64,000 bases of DNA. It comes from Burkholderiaceae bacterium. GTDB taxonomy: Bacteria; Pseudomonadota; Gammaproteobacteria; Burkholderiales; Burkholderiaceae_C. The DNA lies in assembly GCA_026125795.1 (NCBI GenBank), contig JAHCKM010000002.1:1426001-1490000 (forward strand), in the 5' to 3' direction. Below the pieces are notes generated by a model. That model was not told the origin of the DNA and searched no databases. It was given only the letters and a program-made list of their open reading frames with translations. This document shows positions 1 to 8,166 of this stretch, one piece after another (the first letter of the stretch is position 1; every line of letters begins with the position of its first letter). Position numbers and translations under genes: made by a program.

Positions 1-24
1 GAACCGCGACGGAAGCGCTGACCG

Positions 25-975
25 ATGCTCGAGCTGATCGTCTTCTCGACATTGAACGGCGTGCTCTACGGCATGCTGTTGTTCCTGCTCGCGAGCGGTT
101 TGACGCTGATCTTCAGCATGATGGGCGTGCTGAACTTCGCGCACGCCAGCTTCTACATGCTGGGCGCGTACTTCGGCTACCAGATAAGCCGCTACGTCGG
201 CTACTGGCCCGGGCTGGTGCTGGCTCCGCTGCTGGTGGGCGTGATCGGCGCGCTGGTCGAGCGTTTCGGCCTGCGCACCGTGCACAAGCACGGCCACGTG
301 GCCGAGCTGCTGTTCACCTTCGGGCTGGCCTTCATCATCGAAGAGCTGGTGCAGATGTTCTGGGGCAAGCTGCCGGTGGACTACCGCGTGCCCGACGCGC
401 TGAACTTCGCGGCCTTCACGCTGTTCTCCACCAACTATCCGGCGTTCCGCATGTTTATGCTGCTGATGTCAGTGGCGGTGTTCATCGGCCTGCTGATGCT
501 GCTGACGCGCACGCGGGTGGGCTTGGTCATCCGCGCCGCGCTGACGCACCCGTCGATGGTGGGCGCGCTCGGCCACAACGTGCCGCTGGTGTTCATGCTG
601 GTGTTCGGCGTCGGCTGCGCGCTGGCAGCGCTGGCCGGCGTGATCGCTGGGCCGGCGCTGGTGACGCAGCCGGCGATGGCGGCGTCGCTGGGGCCGATCC
701 TGTTCGTGGTGGTGGTGGTCGGCGGGCTCGGCTCGTTGCCCGGCGCATTCGTCGCGTCGCTGCTGATCGGATTGATCCAGACCTTCGCGGTGGCGCTCAA
801 CGTTTCGGTGGCCGACGTGCTGGCCAAGTTCGGCATCACGCTGACGCGCGAGTCGTTCGGCGGCGACCTCTGGATGGCCACGGTGGCGCAGGTGGCGCCG
901 ATCATTCCGTACCTGCTCCTGGTGCTGATCCTGATCTTCCGGCCCAAGGGGCTGCTCGGGGATCGCGACACATGA
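25..975 (+). CDS. Branched-chain amino acid-type ABC transporter permease (LivH family)
   Basis: A 316-residue, very hydrophobic protein with about eight membrane segments, typical in length and pattern for LivH-type inner-membrane permeases of the HAAT (branched-chain amino acid/amide/acid) family. The motif SGLTLIFSMMGVLNFAHASFYMLGAY near residues 24-49 is the usual LivH signature region. It is followed by a LivM, a LivG and a LivF gene with start/stop overlaps, so all four should be co-translated. A TGA at 19-21 closes an upstream frame, so a further operon gene, perhaps the periplasmic binding protein, probably lies outside the window. The substrate is not visible from sequence; the acyl-CoA gene cluster downstream suggests an organic or aromatic acid rather than an amino acid. 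Confidence 0.93.
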   Translation: MLELIVFSTLNGVLYGMLLFLLASGLTLIFSMMGVLNFAHASFYMLGAYFGYQISRYVGYWPGLVLAPLLVGVIGALVERFGLRTVHKHGHVAELLFTFGLAFIIEELVQMFWGKLPVDYRVPDALNFAAFTLFSTNYPAFRMFMLLMSVAVFIGLLMLLTRTRVGLVIRAALTHPSMVGALGHNVPLVFMLVFGVGCALAALAGVIAGPALVTQPAMAASLGPILFVVVVVGGLGSLPGAFVASLLIGLIQTFAVALNVSVADVLAKFGITLTRESFGGDLWMATVAQVAPIIPYLLLVLILIFRPKGLLGDRDT

Positions 976-2270
976 ACGTGGCCGTCGGATCGACGAGCCG
1001 CGCGGCGGCGTCGCTGCGCGGCCCCTGGCTGCTGTGGGCCGCTGCAGCGCTCGTGGTCGCGCTGCTGCCGCTGGTGTTCTCCAGCGGCGCGTCGCTGACG
1101 ATGATGAGCCTGATGGGCTTTGCGATCATCTTTGCGCTGTCGTACAACATGCTGCTCGGCCAGACCGGCATGCTGTCGTTCGGCCACGCCGTCTACTACG
1201 GCCTCGGCGGCTTCATCACCGCGCATGCGCTCAACGTGGTGGGCGCCGGCAAGCTGCCGATCCCGCTGCCGGTGATGCCGATCGTCGGCGGCTTGGCGGG
1301 GTTGACCTTCGCGCTGATCTTCGGCTGGGTGTCGACCAAGCGCGCCGGCACCGCATTCGCGATGATCTCGCTGGGCATCGGCGAGCTGGTGGCGGCCTGC
1401 TCGCTGATCCTGCGTGGTTTCTTCGGCGGCGAGGGCGGCATCTCGACCAGCCGCACCAAGACGCTGGCGGTGTTCGGCCTGAACTTCGGGCCGCAGATCC
1501 AGATGTACTACCTGATCGCAGCGTGGATGCTGCTGTGCGCGGGCGCGATGTACGCCATCACGCGCACGCCGCTGGGCCGCATGTGCAACGCCGTGCGCGA
1601 CAACCCGGAGCGCGCCGAGTTCGTGGGCTACAGCACGCAGATGGTGCGCTTCATCGTGTTCTGCCTGTCGGGCTTCTTCGCCGGCGTGGCGGGCGGGCTG
1701 GCGGCGATCCACTACGAGATCGTCACGTCGAGCATGGTCGGCGCGGCGCCGTCGGGCTTCGTGCTGCTGATGGCCTACATCGGCGGCGTGGCGTTCTTCA
1801 TCGGTCCAATCATCGGCGCCGTGCTGATGACCGCGCTGCAGATCTCGCTGTCGGACTACACCGGCGCGTGGCAGCTCTACGTGGGCTTGATGTTCGTCGT
1901 CGTCGTGATGTACGCGCCGTGGGGCCTGGGCGGACTGATCCTGATGCACCAGCCGCTGCTGGCCGCCGGCACGCTGCGCCGCGTGGGGCCGGCCTATGCG
2001 CTGCTGCTGCCGCCGGTGGCGCTGATCGGCGTCGGTGCGGTTGCGCTGGTGGAGACCACGCACCACCTGCTGGTGAACGCGGCCCAGGGCTCCGCGATGC
2101 GGATCCTGGGCGTCGCCTACGACGCGAAGTCGCTGCTGGTTTGGGTGGTGATCGTCGCGCTGCTCGGCACCGGCCTGTGGCTGCTGCGGCGCGTCGCGCC
2201 CGGCGTGTCGGCGGCCTTCCACGGCGCCGCACAGGCTGCACAGGCGGCAGCGCAGGGGCGCGCACGATGA
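972..2270 (+). CDS. Branched-chain amino acid-type ABC transporter permease (LivM family)
   Basis: A 432-residue polytopic membrane protein, the second permease of the importer. The segment GFAIIFALSYNMLLGQTGMLSFGHA is the characteristic LivM motif. The start ATG overlaps the TGA of the preceding permease gene (ATGA), and its own TGA overlaps the next ATG. It is longer than many LivM proteins (about 330-420 residues) because of a C-terminal tail after residue ~330 with an extra hydrophobic pair and an Ala/Gln-rich end. It is expected to form a heterodimeric channel with the LivH-like protein; substrate unknown. Confidence 0.92.
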   Translation: MNVAVGSTSRAAASLRGPWLLWAAAALVVALLPLVFSSGASLTMMSLMGFAIIFALSYNMLLGQTGMLSFGHAVYYGLGGFITAHALNVVGAGKLPIPLPVMPIVGGLAGLTFALIFGWVSTKRAGTAFAMISLGIGELVAACSLILRGFFGGEGGISTSRTKTLAVFGLNFGPQIQMYYLIAAWMLLCAGAMYAITRTPLGRMCNAVRDNPERAEFVGYSTQMVRFIVFCLSGFFAGVAGGLAAIHYEIVTSSMVGAAPSGFVLLMAYIGGVAFFIGPIIGAVLMTALQISLSDYTGAWQLYVGLMFVVVVMYAPWGLGGLILMHQPLLAAGTLRRVGPAYALLLPPVALIGVGAVALVETTHHLLVNAAQGSAMRILGVAYDAKSLLVWVVIVALLGTGLWLLRRVAPGVSAAFHGAAQAAQAAAQGRAR

Positions 2271-3052
2271 GCGGCGTGGAAGGCGTGGAGGGCGCCGCGC
2301 TGCAGCTGAGCGACGTGCACAAGCGGTTTGGCGCCACGCCGATCATCCGCGGCGTCAATCTGGCGTTGCGCCGGGGCGAGCGCCACGCAGTGATCGGACC
2401 CAACGGCGCGGGCAAGTCGACGCTGTTCAACCTGATCAGCGGGCGCTTCCCGATCACGTCGGGCCAGATCCGGTTGAACGGCGAAGACATCACCGGCCTG
2501 CCGCCGTTCCAGATCAACCGCCGCGGCCTGTCGCGCAGCTTCCAGGTGACCAACATCTTCCCGCGCCTGTCGGTGTTCGAGAACGTGCGCTGCGGCGTGT
2601 TGTGGTCGCTCGGCTACCGCTATTCGTTCTGGCAGCGCGTGGCCAAGGCGCGCGACGCCAGCGAGCGCACCGAGTCGATCCTGGAGCAGATCAACCTCGC
2701 CAAGCGGCGCGACACGCCGGCCGGCGTGTTGTCGTATGCCGAGCAGCGCGCGCTCGAGATCGGCATCACGATCGCCGGCGGCGCCGACGTGATCCTGCTC
2801 GACGAGCCCACCGCCGGCATGAGCCGCAGCGAGACCGAGCACGCCGTGGCGTTGATCCGCCGCGTCAGCGAGGGCAAGACGCTGCTGATCGTCGAGCACG
2901 ACATGAGCGTGGTGTTCAACCTGGCCGACCGCATCTCGGTGCTGGTGTACGGCGAGGTGATCGCCACCGACACGCCGCAGGCGATCCGCGCCAACGCTGA
3001 CGTGCAGAAAGCCTACCTGGGCACCGCGGTCGAGGAGGCGGGCCATGCTTGA
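2267..3052 (+). CDS. ABC transporter ATP-binding protein (LivG family)
   Basis: A 261-residue cytoplasmic ATPase of the importer. It has a canonical Walker A (GPNGAGKST, near residue 45), the degenerate LivG signature LSYAEQRALEIG, Walker B (VILLDEPTAGM) and an H-loop (VEHDMSVV). I chose the ATG at 2267, which overlaps the LivM stop; an upstream extension of the frame reads into LivM coding sequence and is spurious. It overlaps the LivF-like gene by eight bases. It presumably pairs with that protein to energise uptake. Confidence 0.92.
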   Translation: MSGVEGVEGAALQLSDVHKRFGATPIIRGVNLALRRGERHAVIGPNGAGKSTLFNLISGRFPITSGQIRLNGEDITGLPPFQINRRGLSRSFQVTNIFPRLSVFENVRCGVLWSLGYRYSFWQRVAKARDASERTESILEQINLAKRRDTPAGVLSYAEQRALEIGITIAGGADVILLDEPTAGMSRSETEHAVALIRRVSEGKTLLIVEHDMSVVFNLADRISVLVYGEVIATDTPQAIRANADVQKAYLGTAVEEAGHA

Positions 3053-3740
3053 GGTGCAGGGCCTGCATGCCTACTACGGCAAGAGCCACATCCTGCACGG
3101 CGTGGACTTCCGCGTCGATGGCGGCGAGATCGTCTCGCTGCTGGGCCGCAACGGCGTCGGGCGCTCCACCACCATCAAGGCCATCATGGGCGATGTGGCG
3201 CGCGAGGGCTCGGTGCGTTTCAAGGGCCGCGAGCTGATCGCGCTGAAGCCGCACCAGATCGCGCACGCCGGCCTGGGCTACGTGCCGGAGAACCGCGACA
3301 TCTTTCCGCAGCTCACGGTGCGCGAGAACCTGATCCTCGGCATGAAGTCCACGCGCGGCGGCGGCCGCTGGTCGATGAACGACATGTTCGAGCTGTTCCC
3401 GCGGCTGCAGGAGCGCGCCGACACGCCCGGCGGCGTGCTGTCCGGCGGCGAGCAGCAGATGCTGACCATCTGCCGCACGCTGATGGGCGACCCCGACCTG
3501 ATGATGATCGACGAGCCCACCGAAGGGCTGGCGCCCAAGATGGTCGAGCTGGTCGCCGAGCTGCTCGAGCGCATCGCCGGGCGCGGCGTGTCGATCCTGC
3601 TGGTGGAGCAAAAGCTCACGATCGCGCTGCGCATCTCCAAGCGCCTGTACGTGATGGGCCATGGCCAGATCGTTTTCGAGGGCACGCCCCAGGACCTGAA
3701 GGACAACGTCGGCATCCGCAAGGAGTGGCTCGAGGTCTGA
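3045..3740 (+). CDS. ABC transporter ATP-binding protein (LivF family) with variant Walker A
   Basis: A 231-residue ATPase with LivF features: LSGGEQQMLTICRTL signature, Walker B MMIDEPTEGLAP and H-loop LLVEQK. The Walker A at residues 34-42 reads GRNGVGRST, so the invariant Lys is Arg (codon CGC at 3162-3164). In the usual LivF this is GRNGAGKT/ST. Arg at this position normally weakens nucleotide binding or hydrolysis, so this subunit may be catalytically degenerate while its LivG partner stays canonical. I have a recollection of similar RNGVGRST variants in other Burkholderiales, so it may be a subfamily trait rather than a mutation. It is the last gene of the transporter group. Confidence 0.9.
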   Translation: MLEVQGLHAYYGKSHILHGVDFRVDGGEIVSLLGRNGVGRSTTIKAIMGDVAREGSVRFKGRELIALKPHQIAHAGLGYVPENRDIFPQLTVRENLILGMKSTRGGGRWSMNDMFELFPRLQERADTPGGVLSGGEQQMLTICRTLMGDPDLMMIDEPTEGLAPKMVELVAELLERIAGRGVSILLVEQKLTIALRISKRLYVMGHGQIVFEGTPQDLKDNVGIRKEWLEV

Positions 3741-3871
3741 AGCGACTCGGCGCCGCACCGGCGCGCGTTCACCCATGGTGCCGCAGGGCGGTGCCGTGCG
3801 GGTGGATCGCCGCGGGCACACAATCGCTGTCGCGGCAGAGACAAACGTCGAGCGCACGCAGCCTAGAATCG

Positions 3872-3881
3872 AACGATCGTT
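3872..3881. promoter_or_regulatory. Perfect palindrome AACGATCGTT, candidate TetR-type operator
   Basis: The 250-base gap between the transporter and the FadB-like gene holds a perfect 10-base palindrome directly after a TAGAAT hexamer (3864-3869) that could be a -10 element. Beta-oxidation genes in proteobacteria are commonly repressed by TetR-family acyl-CoA sensors acting at such sites. The location fits a regulated promoter for the catabolic cluster. No clear -35 is visible, and no regulator gene lies nearby. Confidence 0.35.
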
Positions 3882-3928
3882 TTATTTTTCTGTCGACGGA
3901 CTCGACAGCCGAAGAGGACAGATCCCAG

Positions 3929-3973
3929 AGCCCCCGCCCGGCCTCCCCGAAGGGGGCTCGCACAGCAGTGCGA
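3929..3973. repeat. Tandem stem-loop element in the leader of the FadB-like gene
   Basis: Two adjacent inverted repeats lie immediately before the ribosome binding site: AGCCCCC (3929-3935) pairs with GGGGGCT (3952-3958), and TCGCAC (3958-3963) pairs with GTGCGA (3968-3973) across an AGCA loop. The compact double-hairpin form resembles dispersed intergenic palindromic units of high-GC proteobacteria. There is no U-tract, so it is not an obvious terminator. Only one copy was noticed in this window. Confidence 0.4.
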
Positions 3974-3990
3974 AGCACGGAGGTTACCGA

Positions 3991-6084
3991 ATGAGTGCCA
4001 GCTACGAAGTTCGCGACGGCGTGGCCGTCATCGCCCTTCAGAACCCGCCGGTCAACGGCTTGAGCTACGAGACGCGCCGCGCCATCGCCGACGGGCTCGA
4101 GCGCGCGCAGGCCGACGCCGCCGTGCATGCCATTGTGCTCACGGGTTCGGGCAAGGCGTTTTCCGGTGGCGCCGACATCCGCGAGTTCGGCTCGCCCAAA
4201 TCGGTCACCGAGCCCAACCTGCTGAGCCTGATCAAGCTGACCGAGAACGCCACCAAGCCGGTGGTGGCCGCGATCAACGGCGTGTGCATGGGCGGCGGGC
4301 TGGAGCTCGCGCTGGGCTGCCACTACCGGGTCACCGCGCCCAAGGTGCCGGTGGCGCTGCCCGAGGTGAAGATCGGTCTGATCCCCGGCGCGGGCGGCAC
4401 GCAGCGCCTGCCGCGCGTGCTCGGCGTCGAGACCGCGCTCAACATGATCGTCAGCGGCGAGCCGGTGCCAAGCGACGTGCTCGCTGCGCTGCCGGGCCAG
4501 AAGCTGTTCGACAAGGTGGTCGAGGGCGACCTCGTCGCCGGCGCGACCGCGTTTGCCAAGACGGTGTCCGACAAGCGGCCGCTGCCGCGCGTGCGCGACA
4601 TGAAGGTGTCGCATCCGAGCGCCGATGCGTACTTCCAGTTCGCGCGCAACACCGTGAAGGCGATGGCCAAGAACTTCCCGGCGCCGCCCAAGTGCGTCGA
4701 CGCCGTGCAGGCCTCGGTGACCAGGAAGATCGACGACGGCCTCGCGTACGAGCTCGAGATCTTCAAGGCGCTGATGCTCACGCCGGAGTGCAAGGCGCTG
4801 CGCCATGCGTTCTTCGGCGAGCGCGCCGCCAGCAAGATCCCCGACGTGCCCGAGGACACGCCGCAGCGCAAGATCGCGAAGGTGGCGGTGATCGGCGCCG
4901 GCACGATGGGCGGCGGCATCTCGATGAACTTCCTCAACGCCGGCATCCCGGTGACGATCCTCGAGATGAAGCAGGAGGCGCTCGAGCGCGGCGTGGCGAC
5001 CATCCGCAAGAACTACGAGGCGCAGGTCAAGAAGGGCAAGCTGAAGACAGACAAGTACGACCAGCGCATGGCGCTGCTGAAGACCACGCTGAGCTACGAC
5101 GACATCAAGGACGCCGACCTCGTGATCGAAGCGGTGTTCGAGGACATGGGCGTCAAGGAGAAGGTCTTCAAGAAGCTTGACGAGGTGATGAAGCCCGGCG
5201 CGATCCTGGCGAGCAACACGTCGACACTCGACGTGAACCGGATCGCGGCATTCACCCAGCGCCCGCAGGACGTGATCGGGATGCACTTCTTCAGCCCGGC
5301 CAACGTGATGAAGCTGCTCGAGGTGGTGCGCGGCAGCAAGACCGCCAAGGACGTGCTCGCCACCGTGATGGCGCTGGGCAAGACGATCAAGAAGACGGCG
5401 GTGGTTTCGGGCGTCTGCGACGGCTTCATCGGCAACCGCATGATCGAGCAGTACTCGCGCCAGGCCGGCTTTCTGCTCGACGAGGGCTGCACGCCGGCGC
5501 AGGTCGACAGGGCGATCGAGCGTTTCGGCTTCGCGATGGGCCCCTTCCGCATGGGCGACCTCGCCGGCAACGACATCGGCTGGGCGATCCGCAAACGCCG
5601 TTATGTCGAGCATCCGAATCTGCGCTACAGCAAGACGGCCGATCTGCTGTGCGAGATGGGCCGCTTCGGCCAGAAGACAGGCGCCGGCTGGTACGACTAC
5701 CAACCCGGCAAGCGCGACGCGATCCCGTCGCCGGTGGTCGACAAGATGATCGAGGACTACCGCAAGGAGCTGGGGCGTGCGCCGCGCAAGATCGGCGACG
5801 ACGAGATCGTGCACCGCCTGGTGTACGCGCTGGTCAACGAGGGCGCGCACATCCTCGAGGAAGGCATCGCGAGCAAGGCGAGCGACATCGACATGGTGTA
5901 CCTCACCGGCTACGGTTTCCCGCTGCACCGCGGCGGCCCGATGTGCTACGCCGATACGCAGGGCTTGTTCAACGTGGTGCAGGCCATGAAGCGCTTTGCC
6001 GCCAATCCGCACGACGATGCGCAGTTCTGGAAGCCGGCACCGCTGCTCGCCAGGCTCGCCGCCGAGGGCAAGAGCTTTACTTGA
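3991..6084 (+). CDS. Bifunctional enoyl-CoA hydratase/3-hydroxyacyl-CoA dehydrogenase (FadB-like)
   Basis: A 697-residue fusion catalysing hydration of trans-2-enoyl-CoA and NAD-dependent oxidation of the 3-hydroxyacyl-CoA product. Residues 1-190 are a crotonase domain with the oxyanion-hole regions [13 protein letters not shown] and [13 protein letters not shown]. Residues ~295-480 are a Rossmann domain with GAGTMGG at about 302, followed by C-terminal dehydrogenase domains to 697. I chose the ATG at 3991 because it follows an AGG Shine-Dalgarno at 3981 and begins the crotonase domain; the open frame from 3775 is untranslated leader. It heads the beta-oxidation cluster and precedes the thiolase by 26 bases. 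Confidence 0.93.
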   Translation: MSASYEVRDGVAVIALQNPPVNGLSYETRRAIADGLERAQADAAVHAIVLTGSGKAFSGGADIREFGSPKSVTEPNLLSLIKLTENATKPVVAAINGVCMGGGLELALGCHYRVTAPKVPVALPEVKIGLIPGAGGTQRLPRVLGVETALNMIVSGEPVPSDVLAALPGQKLFDKVVEGDLVAGATAFAKTVSDKRPLPRVRDMKVSHPSADAYFQFARNTVKAMAKNFPAPPKCVDAVQASVTRKIDDGLAYELEIFKALMLTPECKALRHAFFGERAASKIPDVPEDTPQRKIAKVAVIGAGTMGGGISMNFLNAGIPVTILEMKQEALERGVATIRKNYEAQVKKGKLKTDKYDQRMALLKTTLSYDDIKDADLVIEAVFEDMGVKEKVFKKLDEVMKPGAILASNTSTLDVNRIAAFTQRPQDVIGMHFFSPANVMKLLEVVRGSKTAKDVLATVMALGKTIKKTAVVSGVCDGFIGNRMIEQYSRQAGFLLDEGCTPAQVDRAIERFGFAMGPFRMGDLAGNDIGWAIRKRRYVEHPNLRYSKTADLLCEMGRFGQKTGAGWYDYQPGKRDAIPSPVVDKMIEDYRKELGRAPRKIGDDEIVHRLVYALVNEGAHILEEGIASKASDIDMVYLTGYGFPLHRGGPMCYADTQGLFNVVQAMKRFAANPHDDAQFWKPAPLLARLAAEGKSFT

Positions 6085-6110
6085 TCGAACACGATTTCGA
6101 AGGACACACC

Positions 6111-7286
6111 ATGACCGACGCCGTCATCGTCTCCACCGCCCGCACGCCCCTGGCCAAGAGCTGGAAGGGCGCATTCAACATGACCCATGGCGCCACGCTC
6201 GGCGGCCACGCAGTGAAGGCTGCCGTGCAGCGCGCCGGCATCGAGCCCGGCGCGGTCGAGGACGTGCTGATGGGCTGCGCCAACCCCGAGGGCGCCACCG
6301 GGATGAACATCGCGCGCCAGATCGCGCTGCGCGCCGGGCTGCCGATCACGACGTCGGGCGTCACGATCAATCGCTTCTGTTCCAGCGGCCTGCAGACCAT
6401 TGCGATGGCGTCGCAGCGCGTGCTGGCGGGCGAGGGCGATGTCTTCGTCGCCGGCGGCGTCGAGAGCATCTCTTGCGTGCAGCAGGAGATGAACCAGCAC
6501 ATGCTGTTCGACCCGGCGCTGCAGCAGTCCAAGCCCGAGATCTACTGGACCATGCTGCAGACGGCCGAGAACGTGGCCAAGCGCTACAACATCAGCAAGC
6601 AGCGCCAGGACGAATACGGCGCCGCCAGCCAGCAGAAGGCGTGCGCAGGCCAGGAAGCCGGCAAGTTCAAGGACGAGATCGCGCCGATCACCGTCACCGC
6701 GGGCGTGGCCGATGCGGTGCTCGGGCTGCGCAGCAAAGAGGTCACCGTCGACAAGGACGAGGGGATGCGGCCGGGCACCACGGTCGACGGCATCAAGGAC
6801 ATCCGACCCGCGATGCCGGGTGGCGTGATCACCGCGGGCAACGCCAGCCAGTTCAGCGATGGCGCGGGTGCCTGCGTGATCGTCAGCGACAGCTACGCGC
6901 AGAAGAAGAACCTCAAGCCCATCGGGCGCTTCCTCGGCTTCGCCGTTGCCGGCTGCGAGCCCGATGAAATGGGCATCGGCCCGGTGTTCGCGGTGCCCAA
7001 GGTGCTGCAGCGCCTGGGTTTGAAGGTGGGCGACATCGACCTGTGGGAGCTGAACGAGGCGTTTGCGGTGCAGGTGCTGTACTGCGCCGACAAGCTCGGC
7101 ATCCCGATGGACAAGCTCAATGTCAACGGCGGCGCGATCGCGATCGGCCATCCGTACGGCGTGAGCGGCCAGCGCCTGACCGGCCACGCGCTGATTGAGG
7201 GCAAGCGCCGTGGCGCCAAGCGCGTGTGCGTCACGATGTGCATCGGCGGCGGGATGGGCGCGGCCGGTGTATTTGAAGTGATGTAG
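6111..7286 (+). CDS. Acetyl-CoA acyltransferase (thiolase)
   Basis: A 391-residue thiolase, the expected length, which would cleave 3-ketoacyl-CoA with CoA to finish the beta-oxidation spiral begun by the FadB-like neighbour. The nucleophilic Cys lies in NRFCSSG (about residue 90), the catalytic His in GHPYG (about 347), and the second Cys in CIGGGMG (about 377). The ATG at 6111 follows an AAGGA-type site. Its tight spacing to the FadB-like gene and to the thioesterase genes supports one operon. Sequence alone does not separate degradative from biosynthetic use, but context favours degradation. Confidence 0.94.
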   Translation: MTDAVIVSTARTPLAKSWKGAFNMTHGATLGGHAVKAAVQRAGIEPGAVEDVLMGCANPEGATGMNIARQIALRAGLPITTSGVTINRFCSSGLQTIAMASQRVLAGEGDVFVAGGVESISCVQQEMNQHMLFDPALQQSKPEIYWTMLQTAENVAKRYNISKQRQDEYGAASQQKACAGQEAGKFKDEIAPITVTAGVADAVLGLRSKEVTVDKDEGMRPGTTVDGIKDIRPAMPGGVITAGNASQFSDGAGACVIVSDSYAQKKNLKPIGRFLGFAVAGCEPDEMGIGPVFAVPKVLQRLGLKVGDIDLWELNEAFAVQVLYCADKLGIPMDKLNVNGGAIAIGHPYGVSGQRLTGHALIEGKRRGAKRVCVTMCIGGGMGAAGVFEVM

Positions 7287-7295
7287 CCGAGAGCC

Positions 7296-7727
7296 TTGGT
7301 GAAGGTCGATCCGGTCACGCTGCTGATGCGCGGCCGCGAGGTGCTGGCCGAGCAACCGTTCAGCCGCCTGCTCGGTGCCGAGTTGAGACGCCTCGAGCCC
7401 GGCGGCATCTGCGAGCTCGAGCTGCCGCTGCGCACCGAGCTGCTGCAGCAACACGGGTTCGCGCACGGTGGGGTGGTGAGCTACCTGGCCGACAACGCGC
7501 TCACCTATGCCGGCGGCGCGGCAGCCGGCTTTGCGGTGGTGACCTCCGAGTTCAAGATCAACTACGTGCGTCCGGCGATCGGCGAGCGCCTGATCGCGCG
7601 CGCGGAGGCGGTGTCGGTCGGCAAGAGCCAGATCGTCTGTCGCTGCGACGTGTTCGTGCGCAGCGGCGCCGACGAGAAGCTGTGCGCGGTGGCGCAGGGA
7701 ACGATCGCGCGCGTGGGAGTAGACTGA
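7296..7727 (+). CDS. PaaI-type hotdog-fold thioesterase (first of an adjacent pair)
   Basis: About 143 residues, the size of a single hotdog domain. The segment HGFAHGGVVSYLADNALTYAGG matches the PaaI/YdiI-type active-site loop and helix. It probably hydrolyses an acyl-CoA or aryl-CoA intermediate. There is no ATG near the start: translation begins at TTG 7296 or GTG 7299, nine to twelve bases after the thiolase stop. It abuts a second hotdog gene that starts two bases after its stop, so the two may form a hetero-oligomer or act on different chain classes. Substrate unknown. Confidence 0.82.
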   Translation: MVKVDPVTLLMRGREVLAEQPFSRLLGAELRRLEPGGICELELPLRTELLQQHGFAHGGVVSYLADNALTYAGGAAAGFAVVTSEFKINYVRPAIGERLIARAEAVSVGKSQIVCRCDVFVRSGADEKLCAVAQGTIARVGVD

Positions 7728-7728
7728 A

Positions 7729-8154
7729 GTGGCGCAGTCGATCGATCTTCCGCTGCTCACCGACATCTTTGCCAAGGCGCCGTTCGTGGCCGAGCTCGGC
7801 ATCGTGCCGGTCGCGTTCTCCGACAACGAGATCACAACCGAACTGCTGCTGGCTCCGCGCCACACCCAGCACACCGGCGTGGTCCATGCAGGGGTGATGG
7901 CGACGATGGCCGACCACACCATGGGCGCGGCCGCGCAGGCCAAGGCGCCGGCCGGTCATTGGGTGTTGACCGCGGAGCTGAAGGTCAGCCTGCTGCGCGC
8001 CGCGCGCGGCGAGCGCCTGGTCTGTCAGGCCCAGGTGCTGAAAGCCGGTCGCAGCGTGACCTTCACGGAAGCCTGCGTCTGGACCGAATCCGCGGGCCAG
8101 CGCACGCTCGTGCTGAAGGCGTCGGCGACGATGGCGGTGACCGCTGCCGGCTGA
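7729..8154 (+). CDS. PaaI-type hotdog-fold thioesterase (second of an adjacent pair)
   Basis: A 141-residue single hotdog domain with HTGVVHAGVMATMADHTMGAAA as the active-site region. It starts with GTG at 7729, one base after the TGA of the previous thioesterase gene, which implies translational coupling. It resembles its neighbour in architecture but is clearly divergent in sequence, so it is not a recent tandem duplication. It likely releases CoA from dead-end or pathway intermediates of the acid being degraded. Confidence 0.82.
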   Translation: MAQSIDLPLLTDIFAKAPFVAELGIVPVAFSDNEITTELLLAPRHTQHTGVVHAGVMATMADHTMGAAAQAKAPAGHWVLTAELKVSLLRAARGERLVCQAQVLKAGRSVTFTEACVWTESAGQRTLVLKASATMAVTAAG

Positions 8155-8166
8155 GGGAGCGCGAGC

